A DNA stretch of 29,905 nt, taken from the IMG/VR virus record IMGVR_UViG_3300037189_030413, positions 1 through 29,905 of that record. One strand, 5' to 3'. Shown here piece after piece: positions 8,485-15,409 of this stretch (position 1 is the stretch's first letter; every line of letters starts with the position of its first letter). The notes under the pieces were generated by a model. That model searched no databases. It saw only the letters and a list, made by a program, of their open reading frames with translations, and had not been told where the DNA came from. The translations under genes were made by a program, and so were the position numbers. The stretch comes from a virus.

Positions 8485-8851
8485 TATGCAGCTCCTTGTT
8501 ATATCTATTCTTAGCCGCCTCAGAGAGACGTGCACGGTGTTCTGTGCTGAGAGGCCGGCCCTTGTTTCTCTGAGTCTTACCTGTCTTTGATGCTGCACTT
8601 TTGATGTGTTGCTCTTCAGTGGCAGGCTTGACAGCAAATCCAATCTTGTGACCGCAGTCCTTGACGTTCTGAGAGATTGTGTCCCACACAGTGTGGATGA
8701 TACAGGTGAAACCATTCGGTGCCTGACTGTCATTCTCACATGTATGTCTACAAACTGCTCCTTTGAAAGGAGCAGGTCCATCTCTCTTGATCAACTCTTT
8801 GCGTGCGTAATACTTCCCTGATTTACCTGGTGCCGGAACACATTCAGTCAT
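8453..8851 (-). CDS. NUMOD3-containing putative homing-nuclease-type protein
   Basis: The ATG at 8851 (MTECVPAPGK) is preceded by ACAGGAGGTCAA, a near-perfect ribosome site; an upstream in-frame start at 8899 lacks one. The 132-residue product carries two NUMOD3-like repeats. A degenerate one is at residues 79-92 (TEEQHIKSAASKTG) and a clear one at ~96-118 (N-K-G-R-P-L-S-T-E-H-R-A-R-L-S-E-A-A-K). NUMOD3 is a DNA-binding module of free-standing homing endonucleases. The N-terminal half has Cys 34, 38, 50, 66 and His 36, 53, 68, possibly a zinc site. No GIY-YIG motif or complete HNH motif is visible, so nuclease activity is uncertain. It sits between two head-region genes and overlaps the next start, as an inserted mobile gene might. 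Confidence 0.68.
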   Translation of the reverse strand: MTECVPAPGKSGKYYARKELIKRDGPAPFKGAVCRHTCENDSQAPNGFTCIIHTVWDTISQNVKDCGHKIGFAVKPATEEQHIKSAASKTGKTQRNKGRPLSTEHRARLSEAAKNRYNKELHNDTRREEEVG

Positions 8852-8901
8852 TTGACCTCCTGTGCTAACTATACCAAGCAACTCGTGGAAGGAAAACATT
8901 T

Positions 8902-9384
8902 CTATGAACCTACCTTGGCATCATGCACTGCTGCTTGTTCCAACATGGCATGCGCTGGGAACGTCTCGGTGACGGCTCGCACCTTGTCACCATCGAACTT
9001 CTTGAGGTTGTCACGGTAGGTCTGTGCCGTGGCATCCATCTCCTTCATCTCATCGCGCTTCTTGGATGTGTAGCTCTCGTAGAAGCTGTCACCACCGAGA
9101 TCCTTCTCGTTGATGTAGCCGCGGGAGTTCATGATCTTCTCCTCCTCGCGCTTGGAAGAGACGAAGTCGCCGACTGAGGCGGAGAAGAATCCACCGGCGG
9201 CGAGGCCCTTGTTCCAGCCACCGTTCCAGAGTGTGGCGGTCTTGGCTGGGAGGGAGACGATCTTGCGCTTCGGGACCTCGCAGTCGGCGCAGATGACGAT
9301 GTCTGGGATCTCGCTCTTCTCGTAGCTCATCATGTGCTCACTGCGTCCCCTGCATGTCGGGCACTTCCACTCAAAGATGGGCAT
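8902..9384 (-). CDS. FmdB-type zinc-ribbon protein (160 aa)
   Basis: The N-terminus MPIFEWKCPTC has the classic FmdB/CxxC zinc-ribbon layout. Cys 8 and Cys 11 form the first knuckle, Cys 32 and Cys 35 (ICADC) the second. The remaining ~120 residues are charged and probably helical (EKIMNSRGYINEKDLGGDSF; KKRDEMKEMDATAQTY), with no recognised domain. Its start overlaps the portal stop as TGATG, implying coupled translation. Small proteins with this zinc ribbon are found next to portal and terminase genes in many phages, with unknown function. A DNA-contacting or assembly role is plausible, not shown. Confidence 0.78.
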   Translation of the reverse strand: MPIFEWKCPTCRGRSEHMMSYEKSEIPDIVICADCEVPKRKIVSLPAKTATLWNGGWNKGLAAGGFFSASVGDFVSSKREEEKIMNSRGYINEKDLGGDSFYESYTSKKRDEMKEMDATAQTYRDNLKKFDGDKVRAVTETFPAHAMLEQAAVHDAKVGS

Positions 9385-11012
9385 CAGACACCTCCGATGA
9401 CGTCAGATGTGGGCACTGTGCCCCCGTCAGGTGTCGGTGCAGGGGGAGTGACGGGCTCTGCGATCGGTGCGGCTGCAGGTTGTGGCATCGCCTCGAGGAA
9501 CTCCTCAGGAAGGTCGAAGAGTCGGACGATCTCGGCCTTGATCTTGTCGACCGGGATGCCCACCTGGCCCAGGATCGGGAAGAGCTGGATCATCTGCTGC
9601 TTCTTCAGGACGTCGGTCATCGGTGTGCCGCCCCCGTCGGTGGCGTAGAACTCCCAGTCGGCATCGATCTTGGAGACGGTGCCCACCTTGGCCCCCTCCT
9701 CGGTGGCGACGATGACGGACTCGCCCTCGTCGATGAGGGGAATCAGCATGCGGATGTAGAGTGAGACGGCCTGCTCGATGGTGGAGTCACGATCACGTGC
9801 CATCTTACCAAGTTCTGAGGCCGTGTACTGCATGAGGGCAGTGACCTCGGTGGCTGTTGCCTTGGAGGCGTCACCACGTGTGAAGCCTGCGGTCAGTGAG
9901 CCCTTCTGGATGTCCTGCTCGATGTAGTTCAGGTACTGGGCGTGGTTGCTGCTGATGGGGGCGTTGGGAACGATGTCGATCAGGCCGCTGAGTGAGTCTG
10001 AATCGGTGGGCACCATGGCACCGTCGACGCCGGCTGTGATCTTGGCGAGCACCTCCTCGTCGAAGGCGCCCTCCTTGTAGATGTACTGGCGGCTGTCACG
10101 GCGGACGGCGTTGGCCCAGAAGGTCCTGAGGATGTTCTTCTCGAAGATCTGATCGTAGACACGGGCCATCGCTGAGTATCCCTCCATGGGACGGTCAGGA
10201 CGACGACTGAAGTAGAAGGGGACGATGTTGCTGAGGGGACGACCGTCGAATGTCATGACAGGGATGGCGGTCCTGTCGAGGACCTCACCGCCCGACTTCC
10301 AGTGGGACGACCAGAAGACGAGCTCATTGTTGATGAAGTCGTACATCTCCACGATCTCGATGTAGAGGTACTCGTTCGGGAGATCGGGAGAGTCGCCGTA
10401 GGAGCGGTAGCTGCGGTCAGTGGCCCGCTCGTAGTCGGTGAAGTAGTCTTTCTGCGCGGTGCCTGTCCACTTCTTGTAGCCAAACTTCTGGTTCGCCTCA
10501 TCGACTGAGATGTAGTAGACGTGGCCGATGAAGCGACTGTCCTCCCAGGCTGCAGCATCGCGGTCCAGGATCACCTGCCAGGGAGGGACGGCACGCATGG
10601 CGACCTTGCCTAGCAGCGTGGTGCTCTCACGGGGCGCCAGCTTCAGGAAGGAGTGCGTGTAGATGAGGGCCATGCGGGAGGCGTTCTCGACCTGGGCACG
10701 GGCTGACTTGATCCAGTTGTTGGCGACGGCCTTGGTGAAGGCGACATCGCCCTTGCCGGTGATGTCAGGTGCGACCTCGACGGCTGGATACTTGGTGAAG
10801 AGGGATCCCATCAGGGACTCGATCGCAGCGTATCCATCGGCGGTCTCAACGCGGAGCTGAGTGTCATCGACAAGGTCGACGTCCTCGTAGAACTGCGTCA
10901 TGTAGGCGTTGCGGTAGCGGCGCATCTGTGGGCGCTGCTCGTCCCAGTAGTCAGTGTGCCCCTGGAGGGCAGCCCTGATGAACTGGATTCTGTCCTTGTC
11001 TGATCTTGCCAT
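9384..11012 (-). CDS. Portal protein
   Basis: The 542-residue product starts MARSDKDRIQFIRAALQG. It shows the usual portal profile: a helical N-terminal wing (RPQMRRYRNAYMTQFYEDVD), a P-P-W-Q-V-I-L-D segment at ~145, and a clip/stem region in the middle. A long helix around 385-420 (KATATEVTALMQYTASELGKMAR) is followed by a Pro/Ala-rich C-terminal tail ending DVIGGV. Portals form a 12-subunit ring at one capsid vertex through which DNA enters. It lies directly after the terminase large subunit, 36 bp downstream, with a sigma70-like promoter in between. Size and order fit T7-like portals, though motif support is by general pattern. Confidence 0.87.
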   Translation of the reverse strand: MARSDKDRIQFIRAALQGHTDYWDEQRPQMRRYRNAYMTQFYEDVDLVDDTQLRVETADGYAAIESLMGSLFTKYPAVEVAPDITGKGDVAFTKAVANNWIKSARAQVENASRMALIYTHSFLKLAPRESTTLLGKVAMRAVPPWQVILDRDAAAWEDSRFIGHVYYISVDEANQKFGYKKWTGTAQKDYFTDYERATDRSYRSYGDSPDLPNEYLYIEIVEMYDFINNELVFWSSHWKSGGEVLDRTAIPVMTFDGRPLSNIVPFYFSRRPDRPMEGYSAMARVYDQIFEKNILRTFWANAVRRDSRQYIYKEGAFDEEVLAKITAGVDGAMVPTDSDSLSGLIDIVPNAPISSNHAQYLNYIEQDIQKGSLTAGFTRGDASKATATEVTALMQYTASELGKMARDRDSTIEQAVSLYIRMLIPLIDEGESVIVATEEGAKVGTVSKIDADWEFYATDGGGTPMTDVLKKQQMIQLFPILGQVGIPVDKIKAEIVRLFDLPEEFLEAMPQPAAAPIAEPVTPPAPTPDGGTVPTSDVIGGV

Positions 11013-11023
11013 GCTATCTCCTA

Positions 11024-11052
11024 AATATACCTATCGTTTCATTCTTGCTCAA
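11024..11052 (-). promoter_or_regulatory. Promoter for portal and downstream head genes
   Basis: On the minus strand TTGAGC (11052-11047) and TATATT (11029-11024) are separated by exactly 17 bases, with GG directly before the -10. The same GGTATATTTA string occurs at 15378-15387, 20345-20354 (minus) and 13250-13259 (plus). The -35 overlaps the terminase stop codon. The ribosome site AGGAG follows immediately, so any leader would be very short, with transcription starting at or near the ribosome site. Confidence 0.6.
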
Positions 11053-12533
11053 TATCTTCGCAATTCTTCCTTGGCGCCACTGCGGTAGGCCTGGGCACGC
11101 TTGCGCTGGATGATCCAGTCAGGAAGGTAGGGCTTGTTCGGGACCTGAACCTTCTGGGCGCACTGGAGTGCCAGGGCAAGGGCAATGACGGTGTCACCGT
11201 GGTGTGTCCCGCCACGGGGGCAGAAGGGATTGCCGCGGTCGTCGACCTGAAAGGCACGGAGCTCACCGATCGTCCAGGTGTCAAGGACGGTGATACCACC
11301 GCGGAGGAGCGTGTCCTTCAGGTGCTCCAGCATGCGGGGCTTGGTGGCGGCGTTGGTGATCCAGTCACCGCCCTCACCGTCCTTCCAGAGGGGAATGCCC
11401 ATGTGCTTCAGCTCGGTGATGACGACACCGCCCCAGGTGCCGTTCGATTCTGTCAGGACCTTGGCATCCTTCCACCTGCGTGAGGCGTCTGCCACCACCT
11501 CGGCCCACTCGGTCGGCGTGTGGCGGTTGCTGCGACGGACCTCGACTGGCATGCCCGAGCCCGCGCTGACGACGACAAGGGCTGAGTAGTCACCACCTGT
11601 GCCGGCGCCTGTGTCGACGCCGATGGCATAGCGGTCGTTGTGGTCCACCTTGGCGAACTGCCCGCCCTCGGTCTCAAACTTGCACTGCTGGATGTCCTTC
11701 AGCAGGTCCATGTCGATCCATGCACCGTCGGTCTGGGCGTAGGCGTCATCGACTGTGAGGGGATACTCACGGCGGAACTTCGTCTCGCCCAGCTTGCCCA
11801 TCATCCGCTCCATCCAGTACTGCTGTCCCGGAGACATGTCAATGTCCTCGTCAGGTTCCCATCCTGCAGGTGGCTCCTCACTGTACTCGGCGTGCTCTGT
11901 CCATGGGAAGAAGAGGAAATTCCAGTCCACCTCCTCAGATTCCCAGAGGCCGATCTCCCGGTGGAGCGGATCGCCCCAGTGGTTGGCCGTCGATTCGATG
12001 CAGAGCTGGCCACCGTTGAGGGCTGAGATCGCTGTTGCCTTCAGCTCATCGGCGTCAGGGGAGAAGGCGAACTCTGAGATGTGGAGGGCTGTGGCTGTGA
12101 AGGATCGCAGGCCGCCCTTGCCCTCGGCTGAGACGGCCATCAGCTTGGCGCCTGTGTCAGCGAGCACCATGGTGGTGGAGTTGTCGTCTGCCAGTGGACG
12201 CTGGAGGGCTGGAGGTAAGCTCTTGTAGAAGCGCTTGTGTATGTCCAGGATGTGGCGCGCTGAGGCAAGCTTGTGGCTGAGGACCACATAGGTCTCAGGT
12301 CCCTTCGACGTGTACCAGCGCCAGAAGAAGTATGCTGCTACCACGGTGGTGCTGCCTATCTGTCGTGGCTTCAGCACAAGCGTATCGTCGCCTGCATGCA
12401 GCGCCTCGATGATGGCGATCTGCTCTGCACGCGGCACCAGCTTGACGGGCCTGCCCCTCTTGTCGACAACAGTCAGGCGACTGATGAACTGGAGGGGATC
12501 GTCAAGGACAGAGCGGAGCTTGTCCCCCTTCAA
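11049..12533 (-). CDS. terL: Terminase large subunit
   Basis: The 494-residue packaging motor has an N-terminal ATPase. The Walker A-type loop is L-K-P-R-Q-I-G-S-T (residues ~54-62), the Walker B-type strand is A-L-H-I-S-E-F (149-155, catalytic Glu 154), and a coupling motif C-I-E-S-T-A-N lies near 178. The C-terminal RNase H-like nuclease has acidic residues in order: Asp 307 (G-V-D-T-G), Glu 362 (T-E-S-N-G) and Asp 447 (H-H-G-D-T-V-I-A). The enzyme cuts concatemeric DNA and pumps it through the portal. Its start overlaps the preceding gene's stop by four bases (ATGA). All key residues appear present. Confidence 0.95.
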   Translation of the reverse strand: MKGDKLRSVLDDPLQFISRLTVVDKRGRPVKLVPRAEQIAIIEALHAGDDTLVLKPRQIGSTTVVAAYFFWRWYTSKGPETYVVLSHKLASARHILDIHKRFYKSLPPALQRPLADDNSTTMVLADTGAKLMAVSAEGKGGLRSFTATALHISEFAFSPDADELKATAISALNGGQLCIESTANHWGDPLHREIGLWESEEVDWNFLFFPWTEHAEYSEEPPAGWEPDEDIDMSPGQQYWMERMMGKLGETKFRREYPLTVDDAYAQTDGAWIDMDLLKDIQQCKFETEGGQFAKVDHNDRYAIGVDTGAGTGGDYSALVVVSAGSGMPVEVRRSNRHTPTEWAEVVADASRRWKDAKVLTESNGTWGGVVITELKHMGIPLWKDGEGGDWITNAATKPRMLEHLKDTLLRGGITVLDTWTIGELRAFQVDDRGNPFCPRGGTHHGDTVIALALALQCAQKVQVPNKPYLPDWIIQRKRAQAYRSGAKEELRRY

Positions 12534-12817
12534 TGGGCGTTCTCACCGAGCCATGCAGCGACAGCATCGACTCCAGGCACCTCTTCCTGATTGCCCATCT
12601 GCTTCTTGCCCGCCTGACCAATGACGTCAAGGCACTTGTCGAAGGTCTTCTGCGAGACATCCGGCTTGCGTCCCTCGGCGACGTCCTCCATGTACAGGTC
12701 CAGCAGGCACCAGATGAGACCTGCCGCGTCACGCTTACGGATGGCTGCCCTCGCTGCCCTGAAGCGTAGGAACTTCTCCTCCTCCTCAGGTGTCCGGCCC
12801 TTGTCGTACTGTGGCAT
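12530..12817 (-). CDS. Putative terminase small subunit (95 aa)
   Basis: The small, mainly helical protein starts MPQYDKGRTPEEEEKF. It has a basic segment around residues 19-30 (FRAARAAIRKRDAAG), a hydrophobic helix (LIWCLLDLYMEDV) and a second helical part ending AAWLGENAH. Small terminases are small helical DNA-recognition subunits encoded directly before terL, and here the stop overlaps the terL start (ATGA). No helix-turn-helix could be assigned confidently, so the call rests on synteny. AGCTGAGGAGC supplies the ribosome site, and a promoter lies about 20-50 bp upstream. Confidence 0.65.
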   Translation of the reverse strand: MPQYDKGRTPEEEEKFLRFRAARAAIRKRDAAGLIWCLLDLYMEDVAEGRKPDVSQKTFDKCLDVIGQAGKKQMGNQEEVPGVDAVAAWLGENAH

Positions 12818-12837
12818 GTGTGTGCTCCTCAGCTCTA

Positions 12838-12866
12838 AGTATACAACACATCATGATTTATTCTAC
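12838..12866 (-). promoter_or_regulatory. Promoter-like site for terminase genes
   Basis: On the minus strand GTAGAA (12866-12861), a 17-base spacer and TATACT (12843-12838) give the same 31-base frame as the other phage promoters. TGTATACTTA matches the GGTATATTTA box at 8 of 10 positions. The -35 is weak, so this late promoter may need an activator. Confidence 0.45.
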
Positions 12867-12953
12867 TCCCGCAGCAAATTGTTTATAAGAAGAATCTTAT
12901 CATGCTCCCGCCCGCGTTGCACGGTTTCGGTCGGAGACGAAACCTTCCCTCAC

Positions 12954-12982
12954 TTGTAAAAGATTCCATTCATGGATATTAT
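12954..12982 (+). promoter_or_regulatory. Promoter P1 with CCA-N4-TGG in spacer
   Basis: TTGTAA (12954-12959), a 17-base spacer and TATTAT (12977-12982). The spacer holds the inverted repeat CCATTCATGG at 12966-12975. It drives the 70-aa gene at 13008. It is the best match to the consensus of the plus-strand promoter set (13229, 13607, 13831, 14127). Confidence 0.72.
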
Positions 12983-13007
12983 TCTATCATAAGGAAGGAG
13001 TGAAGGA

Positions 13008-13220
13008 ATGGAGACGAAGACTGAACTGAAGAGTGGCGACCTGATTTGGTCCAAGAACTGGAAGGGCGGTGAGCGCCTTGGATATATCGTTGAATCCCAG
13101 TTTGTCTATCCCGCTTTCGGTGGGACCTGGGATTGCACGGTGGTTGTCGGTGGTCTCAAGTTCTACGCCGAGGTGAATGGCCCGGTCTGGTCCGAGGAGT
13201 TGGGGGCCTGGACTTTTTGA
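13008..13220 (+). CDS. Small SH3-like unknown protein (70 aa)
   Basis: The ATG at 13008 follows AAGGAGTGAAGGA. The 70-residue product has an L-K-S-G-D-L-I-W start, a G-Y-I-V-E-S turn and V-V-V-G-G-L-K-F-Y strands, which together suggest a small SH3/KOW-like beta barrel. Similar G-D-L/V plus G-x-I/V patterns appear in proteins at 13656, 14628 and 16714. It has its own upstream promoter and is followed by another promoter (13229), so it is a single-gene unit. It is unusually Trp-rich (four Trp). No known family was recognised; an early, host-interacting role is speculation. Confidence 0.75.
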   Translation: METKTELKSGDLIWSKNWKGGERLGYIVESQFVYPAFGGTWDCTVVVGGLKFYAEVNGPVWSEELGAWTF

Positions 13221-13228
13221 GGGATCCC

Positions 13229-13257
13229 TTATAAAAGATGCCAAACATTGGTATATT
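13229..13257 (+). promoter_or_regulatory. Promoter P2 with CCA-N5-TGG in spacer
   Basis: TTATAA (13229-13234), a 17-base spacer and TATATT (13252-13257). The spacer contains CCAAACATTGG (13241-13251). It begins 8 bases after the stop of the preceding gene and serves the 104-aa gene at 13282. Confidence 0.7.
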
Positions 13258-13281
13258 TATTCATCATCAAGGAAGGACATC

Positions 13282-13596
13282 ATGAACAACGTCAATCACA
13301 TCAACGTCAATCTCTTCAATGATCTCTTCGAGGAACTGATGGATGCCGAAGAGAACCTCCTCATGGAGGAAAGGGATGGAACTCCTGAGGGAGTTGACGA
13401 GTTCGGGGATATTGTTGATGGGCTCATCGAGAAGGTGATCTCTCTTCTCGGACCGGCCGGAACTCTCAACATCATCGAAGGTTATCGTCCAATCCTATCC
13501 CTCGGAGATGGGACCTTCATGGTCGATGGGAATGAGATCGAGGTCGAGGATTATGTGACGGCCTTCGAGGTCAAGGAATCGGCCGAGATTGCCTAA
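13282..13596 (+). CDS. Acidic unknown protein (104 aa)
   Basis: The ATG at 13282 has AAGGAAGG 5-8 bases upstream. The frame is open back to 13177, but that would overlap the previous gene and the promoter at 13229. The 104-residue product is strongly acidic. An N-terminal helix (NVNLFNDLFEELMDAEENLL) and a second helix (GDIVDGLIEKVISLLG) precede a beta-like second half (RPILSLGDGTFMVDGNEIEV). Acidic small early proteins are common phage inhibitors of host DNA-binding enzymes, but nothing here identifies a target. It has its own promoter and is a one-gene unit. Confidence 0.75.
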   Translation: MNNVNHINVNLFNDLFEELMDAEENLLMEERDGTPEGVDEFGDIVDGLIEKVISLLGPAGTLNIIEGYRPILSLGDGTFMVDGNEIEVEDYVTAFEVKESAEIA

Positions 13597-13606
13597 GACG
13601 AAAACG

Positions 13607-13635
13607 GTGTAAATACCGCCAGTGTGTGGTATTAT
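13607..13635 (+). promoter_or_regulatory. Promoter P3 with CCA-N5-TGG in spacer
   Basis: GTGTAA (13607-13612), a 17-base spacer and TATTAT (13630-13635), with CCAGTGTGTGG (13619-13629) in the spacer. It lies in the 59-bp gap before the 56-aa gene at 13656. The downstream TATTATTC string is shared with P1. Confidence 0.68.
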
Positions 13636-13655
13636 TCTAATATGGAGGAAGGAAC

Positions 13656-13826
13656 ATGAATGATCTCGACTTTGGCATCGGTGACCTGGTTCGGATCTCT
13701 GCGGACGACATCCTCGGAATCGTCATCGGCATCGAGGAGGATCCTGAGGGGGACAACCACGACGTGTTTGTTCTCGCAGGTGGCGCGATCTACCAGGAGT
13801 TCCACCACGGCGTGATGCCCGCCTGA
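13656..13826 (+). CDS. Very small SH3-like unknown protein (56 aa)
   Basis: The ATG at 13656 follows ATGGAGGAAGGAAC, a strong ribosome site. The 56-residue product begins MNDLDFGIGDLVRISADDIL. It has the G-D-L-V start, a G-I-V-I-G-I-E-E turn and V-F-V-L-A-G-G-A strands of a minimal SH3/KOW-like barrel, resembling the 70-aa protein at 13008. The promoter at 13607, strong ribosome site and clean stop before the next promoter support a real gene despite its size. Function unknown. Confidence 0.7.
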   Translation: MNDLDFGIGDLVRISADDILGIVIGIEEDPEGDNHDVFVLAGGAIYQEFHHGVMPA

Positions 13827-13830
13827 AACG

Positions 13831-13859
13831 GTGCAACTGGCCGGGCACTATGGTACAGT
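13831..13859 (+). promoter_or_regulatory. Promoter P4 (divergent member of the set)
   Basis: GTGCAA (13831-13836), a 17-base spacer ending TATGG and TACAGT (13854-13859). The left CCA half-site is not kept (GCC only), so this is the weakest of the plus-strand set. It begins five bases after the preceding stop. It overlaps an upstream in-frame ATG of the next gene, which supports the later start at 13877. Confidence 0.5.
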
Positions 13860-13876
13860 CTGATTACGAGGTGCAA

Positions 13877-14113
13877 ATGATCGATTCGGTTATCTATGAG
13901 GGCCGAGTGCTCTCAGTTCTGGGATGTTACACGGGGGCGGACCTGTTAGTGAGCCCGCAGTTCAGCGAGTTCTGCGATGATCCCGATGACTCGAGCTGGG
14001 GCGACGGGCTCGCGACTGAGTGGTGTCGGGATCACAGCGATGACACGATCTATCATGTTATCGATTTCAGCACTGGTGAGCACCAATGGCTGACTGCGGG
14101 CGAGCTCGACTGA
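13877..14113 (+). CDS. Acidic unknown protein (78 aa)
   Basis: The start at 13877 (MIDSVIYEGRVLSV) is preferred over the in-frame ATG at 13850. A GAGG ribosome site lies about 5 bases upstream, and 13850 falls within the promoter at 13831. The 78-residue product has a beta-like first part, an acidic Ser/Asp-rich middle (FSEFCDDPDDSSWGDG) and a last part with CRDHSDDTIYHVIDFS and HQWLTAGELD. There are three Cys and three His but no clear zinc spacing. Not assigned to any family. Confidence 0.7.
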   Translation: MIDSVIYEGRVLSVLGCYTGADLLVSPQFSEFCDDPDDSSWGDGLATEWCRDHSDDTIYHVIDFSTGEHQWLTAGELD

Positions 14114-14126
14114 TTCACAACTTGTT

Positions 14127-14155
14127 CTGTAAATGTTGCCAATCAATGTTACTAT
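14127..14155 (+). promoter_or_regulatory. Promoter P5 with degenerate CCA-N5-TG in spacer
   Basis: CTGTAA (14127-14132), a 17-base spacer and TACTAT (14150-14155). The spacer holds CCAATCAATGT at 14139-14149. It serves the 82-aa gene at 14178. It keeps spacing and half-site position but is weaker at both boxes than P1 and P2. Confidence 0.6.
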
Positions 14156-14177
14156 TCAATATAACAAAGGAGCTCAA

Positions 14178-14426
14178 ATGAACGCAATCATCGAACCTAC
14201 TGCGGCCGAGATCGAGGCCATTCACTACACCGCTGCGCAGATCGACCTGTTCGGCAGCGACACCTTCAGCAAGCACGTCGGCGAGCATGTTCTGACTGAG
14301 GCGCAATGCGATCAGATCTGGGATGCCGCAATTCCGCAGTATCCGCAGATCATCGGTTTCGCTCAGTTCATGCGTGACTACGTTGCATACGAAGAATCGA
14401 AGATCGGGGCGATCGGGGGGCGCTGA
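14178..14426 (+). CDS. Helical unknown protein (82 aa)
   Basis: The ATG at 14178 follows AAAGGAGCTCAA. The 82-residue product (MNAIIEPTAAEIEAIHYTAA...) looks all-helical, with three or four short amphipathic segments and a C-terminal FAQFMRDYVAYEES helix. It is mildly acidic and carries one Cys. It is the last gene of the plus-strand small-gene block and is followed by a hairpin-rich convergent region. No known family recognised. Confidence 0.72.
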   Translation: MNAIIEPTAAEIEAIHYTAAQIDLFGSDTFSKHVGEHVLTEAQCDQIWDAAIPQYPQIIGFAQFMRDYVAYEESKIGAIGGR

Positions 14427-14627
14427 GCGCTCGTACCGCGAGCATGTCGGGGAGTCGGCAGTACTACATGTTGTGGTGCTCGCTGCTCCCCGATACCACA
14501 TGTTGTATCCGTCATATTGAAAGTGACTTTCACTATCGGGGGCCGGCAGCGAGAGCCCCCTTCCAGTGAGTGACTGCGTGGCATTTCAGTCCCAGATTGT
14601 TCATTTCTGTGCCCAAACTTTTTCAAC
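14427..14627. terminator. Convergent intergenic region with two hairpins and a repeat
   Basis: Plus and minus genes end facing each other across 201 non-coding bases. TCGGGGAG (14447-14454) pairs with CTCCCCGA (14486-14493) around a 31-base loop. GGGGGC (14539-14544) pairs with GCCCCC (14556-14561) around an 11-base loop. ACATGTTGT occurs twice (14466-14474 and 14498-14506), 32 bases apart, in the similar contexts CTACATGTTGTGG and CCACATGTTGTAT. The second hairpin is the likely terminator for the plus block. The repeat could be a protein-binding site. Confidence 0.55.
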
Positions 14628-15179
14628 TTATTGGGAGGCGAGCCGAACTGGGACGAGCCATGCCTGAGGTATCCAGACTTGTCCCTGAACGGGATGTAGG
14701 ACGCGGGCGAGCAGTGTCCCATCGCCCATGTAGTCTGTCCATTCCAGACCTGTCTCGCTGTGAACGTAGCAGTGATTGACTAAGCCCAATGGTCCCTGTT
14801 CAAAGTACTTGCACGCTTCGCTATCGGGACAGACATCCATGATCAGCACGACCGAGTCATCGACATCATCATGGAACATGTCTGAATCGATGCTAGCAAG
14901 CGTTCCTATCTCTCTATTGGGAGTCTCTTCTTCCTCTAGCACTTCTTCTTTTTGGCCGTCCTCGATGCAGTCTTCTACTTTCCTGACTTCCTCGAAAGAG
15001 ATCTTGATCGTCTCCCCGTTTACCAGTGCCTCTATCTGGGGGATCTGAAGGCTACCTGGAGGTGGATACTCGGCCTTGATTATCATGCCGAGGTTCTTCT
15101 CTGTGTGCCGCCCGAACTTGAAGACGTAGACGAGGTCTCCAGGCTTGAACGGCATCTCCCAATGGTGTCCAGCGTTCAT
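14628..15179 (-). CDS. Two-part unknown protein with SH3-like N-terminus (183 aa)
   Basis: The ATG at 15179 directly follows the stop of the preceding gene (TAG at 15182-15180), so translation is probably coupled; an alternative Met lies nine codons in. Residues ~10-70 have the P-G-D-L-V-Y-V-F and G-M-I-I-K-A-E pattern of a small SH3-like barrel. Then come a very acidic linker (CIEDGQKEEVLEEEE) and a C-terminal part with two Cys (DVCPDSEACKYF) and a W-I-P-Q-A-W-L-V-P-V end that may be a second barrel. No family recognised. It is the distal gene of a two-gene unit. Confidence 0.7.
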   Translation of the reverse strand: MNAGHHWEMPFKPGDLVYVFKFGRHTEKNLGMIIKAEYPPPGSLQIPQIEALVNGETIKISFEEVRKVEDCIEDGQKEEVLEEEETPNREIGTLASIDSDMFHDDVDDSVVLIMDVCPDSEACKYFEQGPLGLVNHCYVHSETGLEWTDYMGDGTLLARVLHPVQGQVWIPQAWLVPVRLASQ

Positions 15180-15359
15180 CTAGTTTATTGCCGCGCCGGA
15201 ATCATCATCCATCCTGCCTTCCCAGGGGGCCAGAGTCATCTTCAGGAAGGAGACGATGTCATCCACGTCTGCCTGATTGCACTTGCCGGACTTGATCTCC
15301 AGCTGGATCATGGCCCGAATCTTCTCCAACTTCTTCTTCTTAGCGCTGATGTACTTCAT
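15180..15359 (-). CDS. Small basic/helical unknown protein (59 aa)
   Basis: The ATG at 15359 has ACAGGAG about 8 bases upstream and a promoter at 15380-15409. The 59-residue product starts MKYISAKKKKLEKIRAMIQL. It has a Lys-rich N-terminal helix, a second helix (NQADVDDIVSFLKMTLAPW) and a Gly/Asp-rich tail. The charge split and size resemble many phage regulators, but no helix-turn-helix can be assigned. It is followed without a gap by the 183-aa gene. Confidence 0.68.
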   Translation of the reverse strand: MKYISAKKKKLEKIRAMIQLEIKSGKCNQADVDDIVSFLKMTLAPWEGRMDDDSGAAIN

Positions 15360-15379
15360 GATTGATCTCCTGTGTAGTA

Positions 15380-15409
15380 AATATACCTCATCCGCCGGAC
15401 TTATTACAA
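15380..15409 (-). promoter_or_regulatory. Promoter for the 59-aa/183-aa unit, proximal
   Basis: On the minus strand TTGTAA (15409-15404), an 18-base spacer and TATATT (15385-15380) in the shared GGTATATTTA box. No CCA/TGG repeat occurs in its spacer, unlike the distal promoter at 15461. Confidence 0.6.

Larger units (their letters stand above)
12818..13007. promoter_or_regulatory. Divergent control region between late block and small-gene block
   Basis: This 190-bp non-coding region separates leftward terminase genes from rightward small genes. It holds a minus promoter-like site (TATACT at 12838-12843) and a plus promoter (12954-12982). Two hairpins lie between them: ATAAGA-AGAA-TCTTAT (12885-12900) and GGTTTCG-N8-CGAAACC (12923-12944). 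Between the hairpins is a GC-rich stretch (CTCCCGCCCGCG). Besides controlling expression, a site next to the small terminase gene is a reasonable place for the packaging start (pac/cos), which cannot be shown here. Confidence 0.55.

Noticed and set aside
8485-8781. Upstream extension of the 184-aa gene
   Set aside because: It would overlap nearly all of the NUMOD3 frame, while MTPEEKKK at 8484 has a proper ribosome site.
11022-11031. T4-type late promoter reading TAAATA on the plus strand
   Set aside because: The genes lie on the other strand, and the minus reading gives TTGAGC-17-TATATT.
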